Assembly: GCF_011043775.1 (NCBI RefSeq) | Contig: NZ_JAAKXY010000004.1 | Span: 248,001 to 312,000 of the forward strand | DNA: 64,000 bases | Source: Natronolimnobius sp. AArcel1 | Lineage (GTDB): Archaea; Halobacteriota; Halobacteria; Halobacteriales; Natrialbaceae | Direction of reading: 5' to 3' | Shown here: piece by piece, positions 17,243 to 26,276 of the stretch | How positions within the stretch are numbered: the first letter of the stretch is position 1 | How the letters are laid out: each line of letters opens with the position of its first letter | The notes under the pieces: generated by a model | The model's input: only the letters and a program-made list of their open reading frames with translations | Told to the model about the DNA's origin: nothing | Databases searched by the model: none | Made by a program: the position numbers and the translations under genes

Positions 17243-18475
17243 CTACTGGTAGAAGTACCCTGCCGACGCGATGACTTCACTCGAGTCGTCGTCTTCGATC
17301 TTCTCTATGGCGTCGACAAAGTCCTGATGAGTGATCTCGTCGCGTTCGTTGCGGATGGCGAACATCCCGGCTTCAGTGGCCAGACTCTCGATTTCAGCGC
17401 CGGAGTAGCCTGCCGTGTCGTCGGCCAGATCAGCAAAGTCCACCGTGTCGGTGACGTTCATCCCGCGCGTGTGAATCTCGAGGATCTGTTCGCGGCCGTC
17501 GCGGTCGGGTTCGGGCACTTCGATAAGGCGGTCGAATCGGCCGGGACGCAGGATGGCACGATCGAGCATGTCGAAGCGGTTCGTCGCGGCGATGATGCGG
17601 ATTTCACCGCGAGCCTCGAAGCCGTCCATCTCCGAAAGCAGTTGCATCATCGTCCGCTGGACCTCGGCATCGCCGGAGGTCTTGGATTCCGTCCGAGTGG
17701 TCGCGATGGCGTCGATCTCGTCGATAAAGATAATAGCGGGTTCGCGCTCGCGAGCCATCTCGAAGAGGTCACGCACGAGTCTCGAGCCCTCGCCGATGAA
17801 TTTGCGGACGAGTTCCGAGCCAGCCATCTTGATGAACGTGGCGTCGGTCTTGTTCGCGACGGCCTTGGCGAGCATCGTCTTGCCCGTCCCTGGCGGGCCA
17901 TAGAGGAGAACGCCACTCGGTGGCTCGATCCCAACCTCATCGAAAATTTCGGGGTCGGCCAGCGGCTGCTCGACGGCTTCGCGGACCTCGCGGATCTGCT
18001 CGTCGATGCCACCGATATCCTCGTAGCCGACTGCTGGCTTTTCGGTGATCTCCATCGACTGGGCGCGCGCGTCGGTCTCGGCGTTCAGGATGGTCTGAAT
18101 CGCAAAGGAATCGTTGACCGCGACGCGGTCACCGGGTTCGACTTCTTCGGCGATCCGTGGCGAGACATCCGTGAGCACCTCCTGGTTGTTACCGTGTTGT
18201 TTGACGATAACCTCGTCATTGTCCATGATGTCTTCGACCGTCGCAATGTACAGCGAGGAGCTTTTCAGCGCCTCGTTTTCGCGTTCGACGCGGTCGACTT
18301 TCTCACGAAGACGCTGTCTGCGTTCGTCGGCGTCATCGAGTTGCGCCGAAAGCTGGTCGTTGACATCGACGATATCTTCGAAATGGCCCCGGAGCGCCTC
18401 GAGCCGTTCGTCATCGGGAAGGTCGGGGTCGATATCGCGATGTGGTCGGTCAGGGAGAGACGGGCTTCGAGACAT
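17243..18475 (-). CDS. pan: Proteasome-activating nucleotidase PAN
   Basis: 410 residues. This AAA+ hexamer unfolds substrates and feeds them to the 20S proteasome. It has an N-terminal coiled coil (about 15-75), an OB domain, Walker A GPPGTGKT, Walker B IIFIDEID, the second region of homology with AATNRFDMLDRAILRPGRFD, and a C-terminal HbYX motif (final residues FYQ) that docks into the 20S pore ring. All parts are intact. The start MSRSPSLPD is supported by a TATA box about 30 nt upstream; a longer frame starting MEIHPRPKG is unlikely. Confidence 0.93.
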   Translation of the reverse strand: MSRSPSLPDRPHRDIDPDLPDDERLEALRGHFEDIVDVNDQLSAQLDDADERRQRLREKVDRVERENEALKSSSLYIATVEDIMDNDEVIVKQHGNNQEVLTDVSPRIAEEVEPGDRVAVNDSFAIQTILNAETDARAQSMEITEKPAVGYEDIGGIDEQIREVREAVEQPLADPEIFDEVGIEPPSGVLLYGPPGTGKTMLAKAVANKTDATFIKMAGSELVRKFIGEGSRLVRDLFEMAREREPAIIFIDEIDAIATTRTESKTSGDAEVQRTMMQLLSEMDGFEARGEIRIIAATNRFDMLDRAILRPGRFDRLIEVPEPDRDGREQILEIHTRGMNVTDTVDFADLADDTAGYSGAEIESLATEAGMFAIRNERDEITHQDFVDAIEKIEDDDSSEVIASAGYFYQ

Positions 18476-18503
18476 CTTGTCGTACACGGGTAAGGCCCCG
18501 ACG

Positions 18504-18511
18504 ATAAATGT
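18504..18511 (-). promoter_or_regulatory. TATA box of pan
   Basis: ATTTATC on the minus strand lies about 30 nt before the ATG at 18475, indicating a leaderless transcript. Confidence 0.5.
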
Positions 18512-18693
18512 GCCTTTGGGTCGCGGATGGATTTCCACACCCTATATGTTCTGAACCCCCCGTCAGACAGGCTGTTGAGAGGTCCTCAAGGATGGAATTT
18601 CGACTGGAAAGAGCATTCTATGAAAGAATCGTCGGCACGCTGTCTACAACAGTGGACGCGCTCGAGGGCACGACTAATGCAACATACTGATAA

Positions 18694-18758
18694 CTGTTAT
18701 AACCGGTTTCAGAACTAGCAACATGTTCACAGCTATTTGTAATTGGTTTTAGGACTAG
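18694..18758. repeat. Two imperfect 25-26-bp direct repeats
   Basis: CTGTTATAACCGGTTTCAG-AACTAG (18694-18718) and CTATTTGTAATTGGTTTTAG-GACTAG (18733-18758) are spaced 39 bp apart. They lie between pan and the CPBP gene and could be paired operators or promoters. Confidence 0.4.
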
Positions 18759-18872
18759 GCGTCATGAGAGAGACACGGACGTGCGGACGAACGCTGATAG
18801 TGTGTTCGAACGGGTATCGTGATCAACTCGAGTTGAAATCGATCACCCGCAGTGGTACCTGTAGCGATACCC

Positions 18873-19796
18873 ATGACTGACATCGATCGTACTCGGCTTG
18901 GATTGTTCATCGGGACGGTAACCGTCCTCATGGCGGGATGGTTCGTCGGAACGCCACTGCTGATCGATCAGTGGGACGAAACACTGCATCCAGCGTTTTT
19001 TGGACGTATTCATATGTTCACGCCGATGGTCGCCGCACTCGTCGTCTGTTTCGTCAGCGGGATCTCGCTCTCGACGGTCGGTCTTCGACTCGGTCGCGTG
19101 CGGTGGCTCGGGATCGCTGTTGGAGTGGCCTTCTCGCTCGTTGTACTCGCGATTCCGGTGGCAGTTGCCGTCCCAGGCATCGATTTTCAGCCGACGATCT
19201 ATCACTACGAGTTGCCGTTTCCGTCTCTGCTGCCAGAGATTCCACCGGACGCTCTGACAGTCGGTACTGCCGTTGGAATCGTCGTGGTCACTGGCGTTAC
19301 CATCTATGCGGTATTTGGGTTTGGCGAGGAATTCGGCTGGCGAGGGTATCTCCTGTGGGAACTCGCCCCGCTTGGATTCTGGCGAGCGTCGGTCATCATT
19401 GGTATCGTCTGGGGACTGTGGCACGCACCGGTTGCGTTCTCCACGTGGGGAATGGGTGTAATCGACGGGTGGCCGCTACTCGCCTGGCTCCTCACGGGTA
19501 TCGTGTTCTCACCGGTGTATACGTACGTCGTCATTCGGGCGAAGTCAGTGCTGGCTGCGGCGCTCTTTCACGGTGTCTTCAACGCGACCACATCGCTGTT
19601 CAGTGCCGTCGTCTATACAGACGAGTTTATGTTGGGAACTATCCTCCAGCCAGTCGGCGTCGCCGGACTCGTGACGTTCGGCGGAGCCGTCGCCATCATC
19701 GCCGTCCGCGGCCCGCCGGAACTCACCCGCGAGTTTGCACACTCTCCACGATCCAGTCAGAACCGGACGACGCCAACGACCGATACCGACGCGTAG
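18873..19796 (+). CDS. CPBP-family intramembrane metalloprotease
   Basis: 307 residues with about eight transmembrane segments. The CPBP (CaaX-protease/bacteriocin-processing, abortive infection) signatures are present: EEFGWRGYLLWEL (motif 1), GIVWGLWHAPVAF (motif 2) and HGVFNATTS (motif 3). These supply the Glu and His ligands of the active site in the membrane. The substrate is unknown. The Ser/Thr-rich tail is typical of haloarchaeal membrane proteins. The ATG at 18873 is preferred over an upstream in-frame start. Confidence 0.87.
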   Translation: MTDIDRTRLGLFIGTVTVLMAGWFVGTPLLIDQWDETLHPAFFGRIHMFTPMVAALVVCFVSGISLSTVGLRLGRVRWLGIAVGVAFSLVVLAIPVAVAVPGIDFQPTIYHYELPFPSLLPEIPPDALTVGTAVGIVVVTGVTIYAVFGFGEEFGWRGYLLWELAPLGFWRASVIIGIVWGLWHAPVAFSTWGMGVIDGWPLLAWLLTGIVFSPVYTYVVIRAKSVLAAALFHGVFNATTSLFSAVVYTDEFMLGTILQPVGVAGLVTFGGAVAIIAVRGPPELTREFAHSPRSSQNRTTPTTDTDA

Positions 19797-19852
19797 TACC
19801 GTCTCGAGGATACCTGATTGTCGATTACACTTTCACAACAGTGGAGAGGATA

Positions 19853-21673
19853 TTACTCGAGCAGTGCCTCGAGTTCGTCTAACCGATCCCCGTAGGTCGC
19901 GAGCGCGCGGTCGATTGGCTCGGACGTACTCATGTCGACGCCGGCGACCTGCAGGAGTTCGAGTGGATAGTCCCGCGAGCCCTGTCGGAGGAACTCGAGG
20001 TAGTCCTCGGCGGCGTCACGTTCGGGGTCGCTGCCGGGGCCATCGGGGAGGATACCGTCAACGATGGCGAGCGCAGCCGAAATACCGGTCGAGTACTGGT
20101 AGACGTAGAACGCCCGGTAGAAATGCGGGATACGCATCCACTCGCGGGCGATGCGGTCGTCGACGACGGCGGGTTCATAATATTGCTCCTTGAGGTCGCC
20201 GTAGAGTTCGTCCAGTCGGTCGGCAGTCAGGGGTTCGCCCTCCTCCTCGAGTTCGTGGGCCTTGTGCTCGAACTCCGCAAAGAGGGTCTGACGGTACAGC
20301 GTCGAGCGAACGCGCTCTAGGAACTCGTTCAGGACGTGTTTGCGGAACTCGGGGTCCTCGACGGTTGCGAGCAGGTGATTCGTCAGCAGGGCCTCGTTGA
20401 CCGTGCTGGCGACTTCGGCCACGAAAATTTCGTACCCCGAGTAGACGTAGGGCTGTTCCTCCTTCGTCAATTCGGAGTGCATCGAGTGACCGAGTTCGTG
20501 CGCCAGCGTGTACATCGAGGAGATGTCGTCCTGATAGTTCATCAGGATGAACGGCTGGGTGTCGTAGGTGCCGCCGGAGTAGGCCCCCGACTGCTTACCC
20601 TCGTTCTCGTAGACGTCGACCCACTGAGACTCCAGTCCTTCCGCGACGCGCGATTGGTACTCTTCGCCAAGTGGCTCGAGAGCGTCGACGATGTACTCGG
20701 TCGCTTGGTCGTACTCCACGTCGGGGCCCTCATCGCCGGTCAGGGGCATGTAGAGATCCCACATCTGGAGGTCGTCGACCTCGAGCGCCTGCCGTTTGAG
20801 TTCGGCGTGATGGTGGAGTTTGTCGAGGTTGTCGTGGACGGAATCAACCAGGTTGTCGTAGACGGAGACGGGGACGTTCGGGCCGTCGAGAGCCGCCTCG
20901 CGCGCGGTGTCATAGTTGCGTGCCTGGGCCGTCTTCACGTCGGCTTTGACGCTGTTTTTGTAGGCCGCGGCGACGGTGTTTCGCATGTCCGACCACTCGT
21001 CGAAGTAGCCCTCGTAGACGCGCTGGCGGAACTCCCGATCAGGTCGCTTCAGGAGGTTCGTAAAGTTGCTCTGGGTAATTTCGATTGCGTCTTCGTCGTC
21101 CTCAGCGGGCGCTTCGACCGTGGGGAACTCCATATCCGCGTTCGAGAGCATGGTGTAGACCTCGCCGGTCCCGCCCATGACCTCGCCCAGATCCGCGAGC
21201 AACTCCTCGACTTCGGGCGAGCGCGTGTGCGGTTTCATCCGAAGCACGTCATCGACGTAGTGTTCGTAGGTCTCGAGGTCGCTCTCAGAATCAACGAACT
21301 CGTCGAACTCCTCGCGAGTCAACTCCTGCAGTTCGGGTTCGATGAACGACGCCGCAGACTGGGCGTCGGACGCAAGCGACTGTGCACGCGCGGTCAGCGC
21401 CTGATACTGCTGGTTCGTCGTATCCTCGTCGCGGCGCATTCGCGCGTAGGCGGCAACGGTCGAGACCTCGCGCATGATGTCGTTTCGCAACTCGAGGACC
21501 TCGAGCAGCGTGTCGGCGTCGTCGGTGACCTGCCCCTCGTAGCCGGCGAGTTCGTCGACGCGCTCGGCGACGGTTTCGTAGGCGGCCTCCCAGTCCTCGT
21601 CGGTCGCGTAGATGCTCTCGAGATCCCAGGTATAGTCCTCGTCGATCTCGGAGCGGTCGGGTACGGAACTCAT
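19853..21673 (-). CDS. pepF: Oligoendopeptidase F (M3B)
   Basis: 606 residues. This cytoplasmic zinc peptidase cleaves short peptides, probably proteasome products. The HEXXH motif is HELGHSMHSE, with the downstream Glu ligand in VAEVASTVNEALL. The N-terminal helical lid and the typical start YTWDLESIYATDEDWEAAYE are present. Length is normal for PepF. It is divergent from the M28 peptidase gene with 97 bp between them, so the two may share regulation. Confidence 0.93.
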   Translation of the reverse strand: MSSVPDRSEIDEDYTWDLESIYATDEDWEAAYETVAERVDELAGYEGQVTDDADTLLEVLELRNDIMREVSTVAAYARMRRDEDTTNQQYQALTARAQSLASDAQSAASFIEPELQELTREEFDEFVDSESDLETYEHYVDDVLRMKPHTRSPEVEELLADLGEVMGGTGEVYTMLSNADMEFPTVEAPAEDDEDAIEITQSNFTNLLKRPDREFRQRVYEGYFDEWSDMRNTVAAAYKNSVKADVKTAQARNYDTAREAALDGPNVPVSVYDNLVDSVHDNLDKLHHHAELKRQALEVDDLQMWDLYMPLTGDEGPDVEYDQATEYIVDALEPLGEEYQSRVAEGLESQWVDVYENEGKQSGAYSGGTYDTQPFILMNYQDDISSMYTLAHELGHSMHSELTKEEQPYVYSGYEIFVAEVASTVNEALLTNHLLATVEDPEFRKHVLNEFLERVRSTLYRQTLFAEFEHKAHELEEEGEPLTADRLDELYGDLKEQYYEPAVVDDRIAREWMRIPHFYRAFYVYQYSTGISAALAIVDGILPDGPGSDPERDAAEDYLEFLRQGSRDYPLELLQVAGVDMSTSEPIDRALATYGDRLDELEALLE

Positions 21674-21770
21674 ACACACGGTTTCGGAACGTAGGTGGTA
21701 AAGCGTGTCGAAGCCCCACATATCGTACCCGGACCCGCGATTTTTGCCGCCGGCCGTCGAGAAGAGTAGT

Positions 21771-23198
21771 ATGGACGACCACGGAGCCAACGAGCAGACG
21801 AGCGAGAACCCCACGCTCGAGTGTGCCCTCGGCCGCGCGTGGACCGACGAGCGAGCCTGGACGCTGCTAACGAACCTGACCGAACTCCCGCATCGAATGG
21901 GCGGCTCGAGCGGCGAGCGCCGCGCGGCTGAATCCGTCCAGGCAGCGCTCGAGGAAGCAGGTGTCACGGACGTGCAGGTCGACGAGTTTCCGATGCAGTA
22001 CTGGGAGCGCGGGTCGACGGCGCTTACTGTTCTAGGCGGAGACGGATCTGAGACTGCCAATTCGACAGCGGATGGAACAGACACGGCGCGCCTCGAGCGC
22101 GAATTCGACGCCATCGCGTTGCCGTACTCGCCCGACGCACGCGTCGAAGGGCCGCTCGTCGACGTTGGCTACGGCACTCCCGAAGAGATTGCGGCGGCCG
22201 ACCTGCAGGATGCAATCGCCGTTGCGAGCACGACGACGCCACCGGAACAGCGGTTCGTCCACCGAATGGAGAAGTTCGGCCACGCGCTCGAGGCCGGTGC
22301 GACGGCCTTTCTCTTCGCGAACCACGTCCCCGGCCAGTTACCGCCGACCGGCGCGCTGACGTTCAACGCCGAAGCCGCCGCGCCCGGTGTCGGCGTCAGC
22401 GCGGAAACGCACGACTGGCTCACGACGTACGCCGAGCGCGGAACGCGCGCACGAATTCGGGTCGACGCCGAGACGACTGCAGGGTCGAGTCAGAACGTCC
22501 ACGGGACGGTCGGCCCGGACACCGACGAGGAAGTCCTGGTCGTTGCACACTACGACGGCCACGACATCTCCGAGGCCGCGCTGGACAACGGCTGTGGCAT
22601 CGCGACCGTCGTCGCCGCGAGTGCGATCCTCGAGTCCATTGCGGACGACCTCGCCTGTCAGGTCCGGATCGCAGGCGTGGGCTGCGAGGAAATCGGCCTC
22701 CTTGGAGCAGAGGCACTGGCCGACCGCGCCGACCTCGAGTCGGTTCGAGCCGTGGTCAACGTCGACGGGGCAGGCCGATTCAGGAATCTTCGGGCGCTTT
22801 CACATGGCTCGGAGGCGCTGGCCGACCTCGCTGATGACGTAGCGAGCGACGCGGGCCAGCCAATCGGTCACGATCCGGACCCACATCCGTTCAGCGATCA
22901 CTGGCCGTTCCTGCGCGCCGGGGTTCCGTCACTCCAACTGCACAGCGAGCCACCGGAGGGACACGAACGCGGGCGCGGGTGGGGCCACACGACAGCCGAC
23001 ACGCGGGATAAAGTCGACCCGCGAAACCTGCGCGAGCACGCACTGATGACGGCGTTGCTGGTCCGAGTACTCACGCGGGCCGAGATTCCACGAATCGACG
23101 ATCAGGAGTTGCGAACACAGTTGCGAGAACAGGACTACGAACCGGGCATGCGAGCAGCAGATATCTGGCCGGCCGCGTGGGAGAGCAACGACGAGTAA
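21771..23198 (+). CDS. M28-family aminopeptidase
   Basis: 475 residues. The metal-ligand motifs are VVAHYDGHDISEAALDNGCG (His, Asp), GCEEIGLLGAEAL (Glu-Glu), NVDGAGRF (Asp) and GWGHTTADTRDKVDP (His). A PA-like insertion lies between residues 90 and 220. No signal peptide is visible, so it is probably cytoplasmic. The start MDDHGANEQ follows the promoter region shared with pepF. Together with PAN and pepF it would complete protein breakdown to amino acids. Confidence 0.87.
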   Translation: MDDHGANEQTSENPTLECALGRAWTDERAWTLLTNLTELPHRMGGSSGERRAAESVQAALEEAGVTDVQVDEFPMQYWERGSTALTVLGGDGSETANSTADGTDTARLEREFDAIALPYSPDARVEGPLVDVGYGTPEEIAAADLQDAIAVASTTTPPEQRFVHRMEKFGHALEAGATAFLFANHVPGQLPPTGALTFNAEAAAPGVGVSAETHDWLTTYAERGTRARIRVDAETTAGSSQNVHGTVGPDTDEEVLVVAHYDGHDISEAALDNGCGIATVVAASAILESIADDLACQVRIAGVGCEEIGLLGAEALADRADLESVRAVVNVDGAGRFRNLRALSHGSEALADLADDVASDAGQPIGHDPDPHPFSDHWPFLRAGVPSLQLHSEPPEGHERGRGWGHTTADTRDKVDPRNLREHALMTALLVRVLTRAEIPRIDDQELRTQLREQDYEPGMRAADIWPAAWESNDE

Positions 23199-23225
23199 TC
23201 GAGACGTCCGACAGCGCACTCGACC

Positions 23226-24014
23226 CTATGCTGGCTCGCTTTCGGTCCCGTCGACACCATCTTGCGAGTCAGTAGAGTCGGTCACACTCGGCAGGTTCGG
23301 ATCGCGGTACGGGTTCCGACCGTACGCAGGCAGGTCGTCCTCGAGTTGGTCTTTCAGGACCCGGCGAAGCCGGTTGAGACTCGTCGTATCGAGCCCGTAG
23401 GTCGCGGCGAGTTGCTTGAACCGCGATTCGTCGGTGATGTCGTGGGCGCGGTACTGAGCGAACAGTTCCTCCATCCGGTCGGCTGATAGTGCCTGCGCGT
23501 CGATATCGTCCAATCCGAAGTACGACTGGCGGTCGACGTCGACGACGTGGCGGATCGCTACCAGCGCAACCTTCTCAATGGCGCGCTGGCTACCGAACTC
23601 GGTCAGATCGATCTCGTCCATCACACCGAGTGCGAGGTCGCGCTGCCACGGCGTCACCTCGAGTGCGTTACACAGCGCCTGTGTCGTCCGCAGTCGGTCG
23701 AGTCGGTGGGCGCGCTCGCTGTAGCCGGGCGTCGCCGCGTGCTGTTCGTCGTGGAGGCGACGGACGTTCTCCGAGAGGTCCGCGTCGGGTGACTCCGCGC
23801 GGCCGATGACGGTCGCACTCGGCGTGACGACACCCCACTGGCGGACCGTCGAGTCGCGCTGGACATCCGCCCGCGAGAGCGACCCGGAGCCGGGCCGAGT
23901 CTCGAGACGGCGATTCTGGGTGGGTTCGGCGTCGTACTCGCCGCGTGGAGGCTGGTCGCGATTGTGCTCGCGGCCCGGACCGCGCGGACCGGGTTCGGGA
24001 CCGTCGTCGTGCAT
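23226..24014 (-). CDS. RNA polymerase subunit epsilon-like protein of haloarchaea
   Basis: 262 residues. The central block SATVIGRAESPDADLSENVR and the following helices (LCNALEVTPWQRDLALGVMD, GSQRAIEKVALVAIRHVVDV) match what I recall of the haloarchaeal protein annotated as RNA polymerase subunit epsilon; the helical core resembles a TFIIB cyclin repeat. The N-terminus is Gly/Pro/Arg-rich and disordered, and the C-terminus is acidic. It is expected to act with RNAP, but its role is not firmly established. Identification is from memory. Confidence 0.7.
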   Translation of the reverse strand: MHDDGPEPGPRGPGREHNRDQPPRGEYDAEPTQNRRLETRPGSGSLSRADVQRDSTVRQWGVVTPSATVIGRAESPDADLSENVRRLHDEQHAATPGYSERAHRLDRLRTTQALCNALEVTPWQRDLALGVMDEIDLTEFGSQRAIEKVALVAIRHVVDVDRQSYFGLDDIDAQALSADRMEELFAQYRAHDITDESRFKQLAATYGLDTTSLNRLRRVLKDQLEDDLPAYGRNPYRDPNLPSVTDSTDSQDGVDGTESEPA

Positions 24015-24130
24015 CTTGGTACTCGCTCAGACAGGGAGACGGAAAAAGGCTCGCTCGTTTGCGCGCTGACTGACAACAGCCGTCGGTCGAGTGATAGCTC
24101 TCGAGGGTACTGACCAACCGCAAAAGCGCT

Positions 24131-24168
24131 CCGTATCTTCATCTTGTGACCAGAGGCACTTAAAGGAC
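24131..24168. repeat. Intergenic repeat, copy 1 (divergent)
   Basis: Contains CTTGTGACCAG and CACTTAAAG of the 11-copy family. The upstream half is shortened. It lies between the epsilon-like gene and the small membrane protein. Confidence 0.8.
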
Positions 24169-24225
24169 GATGCGATTCATCTCATCGAACCAATACGTGT
24201 ATCGCACGCGTCATCAAACCGGCAC

Positions 24226-24468
24226 ATGACGACCGAGACAGAGCGCCAGCGGGACCTGCTGTCGATGCTCGTTGCCATCCAGTTCACCCTGTTCATCATC
24301 CTCATTCCGTGGGCGTGGCCGCTGCTGGCCGTCCCAGGACTCAGAACGAATTGCGTGAATCGTTCTGAGTACCATCGACGACTGACCGAACACGAATCCG
24401 GGGCCGAGATTGGAGAGTCCTCATCCGCAAAACAGGGCCTCGAGTCCGATGACTCACCGACACAATAG
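24226..24468 (+). CDS. Small single-pass membrane protein
   Basis: 80 residues: a polar start (MTTETERQRDLLSM), one hydrophobic helix (LVAIQFTLFIILIPWAWPLL) and an acidic tail. A perfect 11-bp-arm hairpin at 24339-24370 begins directly after LAVPGL, so the last 40 residues may be an altered C-terminus. Function unknown. Confidence 0.55.
   Translation: MTTETERQRDLLSMLVAIQFTLFIILIPWAWPLLAVPGLRTNCVNRSEYHRRLTEHESGAEIGESSSAKQGLESDDSPTQ
24339..24370. repeat. Perfect hairpin inside the small membrane protein gene
   Basis: ACTCAGAACGA and TCGTTCTGAGT flank a 10-nt loop. The sequence CTCAGAACG...TTCTGA resembles hairpin 3 of the array at 3466-3486. Confidence 0.7.
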
Positions 24469-24506
24469 CAACTCGAGAAAGTATCGACTGGTCACGCACA
24501 CTATCC

Positions 24507-24557
24507 AGAGAATATCCCGTCGTATCTATTCCTTGTGAGCAGAGGGACTTAAATGGA
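24507..24557. repeat. Intergenic repeat, copy 2 (subtype 2)
   Basis: Carries AGAATATCCCGTCGTATC, CCTTGTGAGCAGA and GACTTAAATG. It is followed 54 nt later by copy 3. Confidence 0.85.
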
Positions 24558-24611
24558 CAACGCTTTGAATCAAATCCGAGTGCAGAGTCCCCACTGTGAA
24601 ATATGAATCCA

Positions 24612-24668
24612 GTAGAACCCGCCTTCCTGCCATATCTCTACCTTGTAACCAGAGACACTTAAAGAAAG
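24612..24668. repeat. Intergenic repeat, copy 3 (subtype 1)
   Basis: Carries GTAGAACCCGCCTTCCTGC, CTCTACCTTGTAACCAGAG and CACTTAAAGAAAG. It ends 14 bp before the stop of the nucleotidyltransferase gene. Confidence 0.85.
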
Positions 24669-24682
24669 ACCGCCACCGGGTG

Positions 24683-25621
24683 TCATTGCACAGCGCCAAT
24701 CAGGTCATCAACGAACGCGTTCAATCGCTTCGGATTGGGGCCCTCGAGCGCGTGAACCTCGGGATCTATCCGTTTCGGTGGGTGGGCGAACTCGCGGTCG
24801 ACCTGATCGCCGACGACAGCGCTTCCTTCGCCACGGCGCTTTCGCTCGAGGAGATCGCGGGCGCGGTCGATCCGGTCGGCCTCGAAGACGGTCGGGGCCT
24901 GTTCGTCCAGAAACGTCCCGAAGTCGATCACTGGCAGCTCGTGCGCGCCGTCGTCGCCCGTTGCCGTGAGATAGTAGGCGGACATCGCCGCGCGGGTGAT
25001 CGTGAGATTACGCTTGACCGTTGGCTTCGTCTGTGTCTCGGTAAATCGCTCGTCGTCAGCACCGACAGTCATCGTCTCCTCGCCGGTTTCGTCACTGTCG
25101 CAAGCGACGACGTAGCCCTCAGCCGTGCGCTCGAGAATGGGAAAAATTTCGTCGTCGGACCGAACCAGATGGTCAGACAGGTACTTTCGGTAGTTGGTCG
25201 ACGCAATGGCGCGCCAGTCGTGATAGAGGTCGATTGGGTTGTACGCGCGCGTCATGTATTCCACGAGGTCAGTCGGATCGAACTGCATCCGATACTGGAC
25301 TGGGCTGCGAAGAAGATCGAGCGCGCTCTCGTTCGAATCTGCGAGCAAGGAGGCGAAGTTCCGGACGCTCAGCCCCTGTAGTTCGATCTCGGCGCGGCTG
25401 TCGTCGATGGTCTCGATGGTGCCACCGAGATGGGCGTATTGGCGGAGGTCGTCGGGAACGAAGACGAACCCAACGTCGTAGTCGCTGTCGGCACTCGCCC
25501 CACCCCACGACCGACTGCCGCGGGCGACAGCCAGCGGAATTGCGATTTCGTGTGTCGCCTCGAGATCTGCGAGACAGGCCTCAATTCGGCTACGGACGGC
25601 TGGTGGAACGGTAGGGATCAC
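24683..25621 (-). CDS. RlaP-type nucleotidyltransferase (COG3541-like)
   Basis: 312 residues from a GTG (MIPTVPPAV); a TTG six codons upstream is the alternative. The polymerase-beta nucleotidyltransferase core is GSRSWGGASADSDYDVGFVF, with the DxD metal pair, followed by the family-typical IELQGLSVRNFASLLADSNE and RAYNPIDLYHDWRAIA. Bacterial relatives accompany RNA-repair operons (RlaP), but no ligase or Pnkp is nearby here. Intergenic repeats flank both ends; copy 4 carries a TATA-like box about 65 nt before this start and could drive it. Confidence 0.8.
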   Translation of the reverse strand: MIPTVPPAVRSRIEACLADLEATHEIAIPLAVARGSRSWGGASADSDYDVGFVFVPDDLRQYAHLGGTIETIDDSRAEIELQGLSVRNFASLLADSNESALDLLRSPVQYRMQFDPTDLVEYMTRAYNPIDLYHDWRAIASTNYRKYLSDHLVRSDDEIFPILERTAEGYVVACDSDETGEETMTVGADDERFTETQTKPTVKRNLTITRAAMSAYYLTATGDDGAHELPVIDFGTFLDEQAPTVFEADRIDRARDLLERKRRGEGSAVVGDQVDREFAHPPKRIDPEVHALEGPNPKRLNAFVDDLIGAVQ

Positions 25622-25643
25622 GCTAATCAGGTAAGACAACCGG

Positions 25644-25695
25644 CCAGAATATCCCGTCGTATCTACTCCTTGTGACGAGAATGACTTAAAGGAAG
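25644..25695. repeat. Intergenic repeat, copy 4 (subtype 2)
   Basis: Carries CCAGAATATCCCGTCGTATC, ACTCCTTGTGACGAGA and GACTTAAAGGAAG. It lies just upstream of the minus-strand nucleotidyltransferase gene. Confidence 0.87.
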
Positions 25696-25761
25696 CCGAG
25701 GACTCGAGTCAGCGCACGCGAACAGTTTGGAGACAGCGACCGCTGAGTAAAATGTGATATC

Positions 25762-25819
25762 GGTAGAACCCGTCTTCCTGCTATATCTCTACCTTGTGGG
25801 CAGAAGCACTTAAAGAAAG
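25762..25819. repeat. Intergenic repeat, copy 5 (subtype 1)
   Basis: Carries GTAGAACCCGTCTTCCTGC, TATATCTCTACCTTGTGGGC and CACTTAAAGAAAG. Confidence 0.87.
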
Positions 25820-25886
25820 AGTGGAACGAGGGGACTCGTTCGCTCGAGTGAGCGCAAGTGACGCCGCTCTCAGGGACAGAGAGCAC

Positions 25887-25936
25887 AGAGAATGTCCGAC
25901 GTATCTGTTTCTTGTGGCGAGTGTGACTTAAATGGG
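25887..25936. repeat. Intergenic repeat, copy 6 (subtype 2)
   Basis: Carries AGAGAATGTCCGACGTATC, TTCTTGTGGCGAG and GACTTAAATGGG. Confidence 0.85.
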
Positions 25937-26028
25937 GTCGAGCTGGCGGCCAGTGGATGGGATAGGACTCGTAGCCACTGAAGTCAGAACGACACAGCTG
26001 GTACTGCAATGTTTTGAACGAAGATACC

Positions 26029-26086
26029 AGAGAATCCGTCTTCCTGCTATATCCTTACCTTGTGACCAGAAGCACTTAAACGAACG
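26029..26086. repeat. Intergenic repeat, copy 7 (subtype 1)
   Basis: Carries AGAGAATCCGTCTTCCTGC, ACCTTGTGACCAGAAG and CACTTAAACG. It is the last copy before the ABC exporter pair. The remaining 190 bp to the exporter GTG show no other motif. Confidence 0.87.
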
Positions 26087-26276
26087 CCAATTTCGGCCAG
26101 CCCATGGGACAGCGAACCACACGACCGGTATATTAATTGACAACCCGAGACCACACAATCGTATGTTCTCTTTGGGGGGTCGATTCACGGCACGGTTGTC
26201 CCAATGGCAGCGACAAAGGGTTCTCACCCCATGGGTCGCTCGTAGTAGTTCGCATACCGTTTGGAGTGGTTGAAAC

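Noticed and set aside
17327-18493. Plus-strand ORF of 388 residues
   Set aside because: Antisense shadow of pan, whose AAA+ motifs are complete.
20336-21694. Plus-strand ORF of 452 residues
   Set aside because: Antisense shadow of pepF, which carries the HELGH zinc motif.
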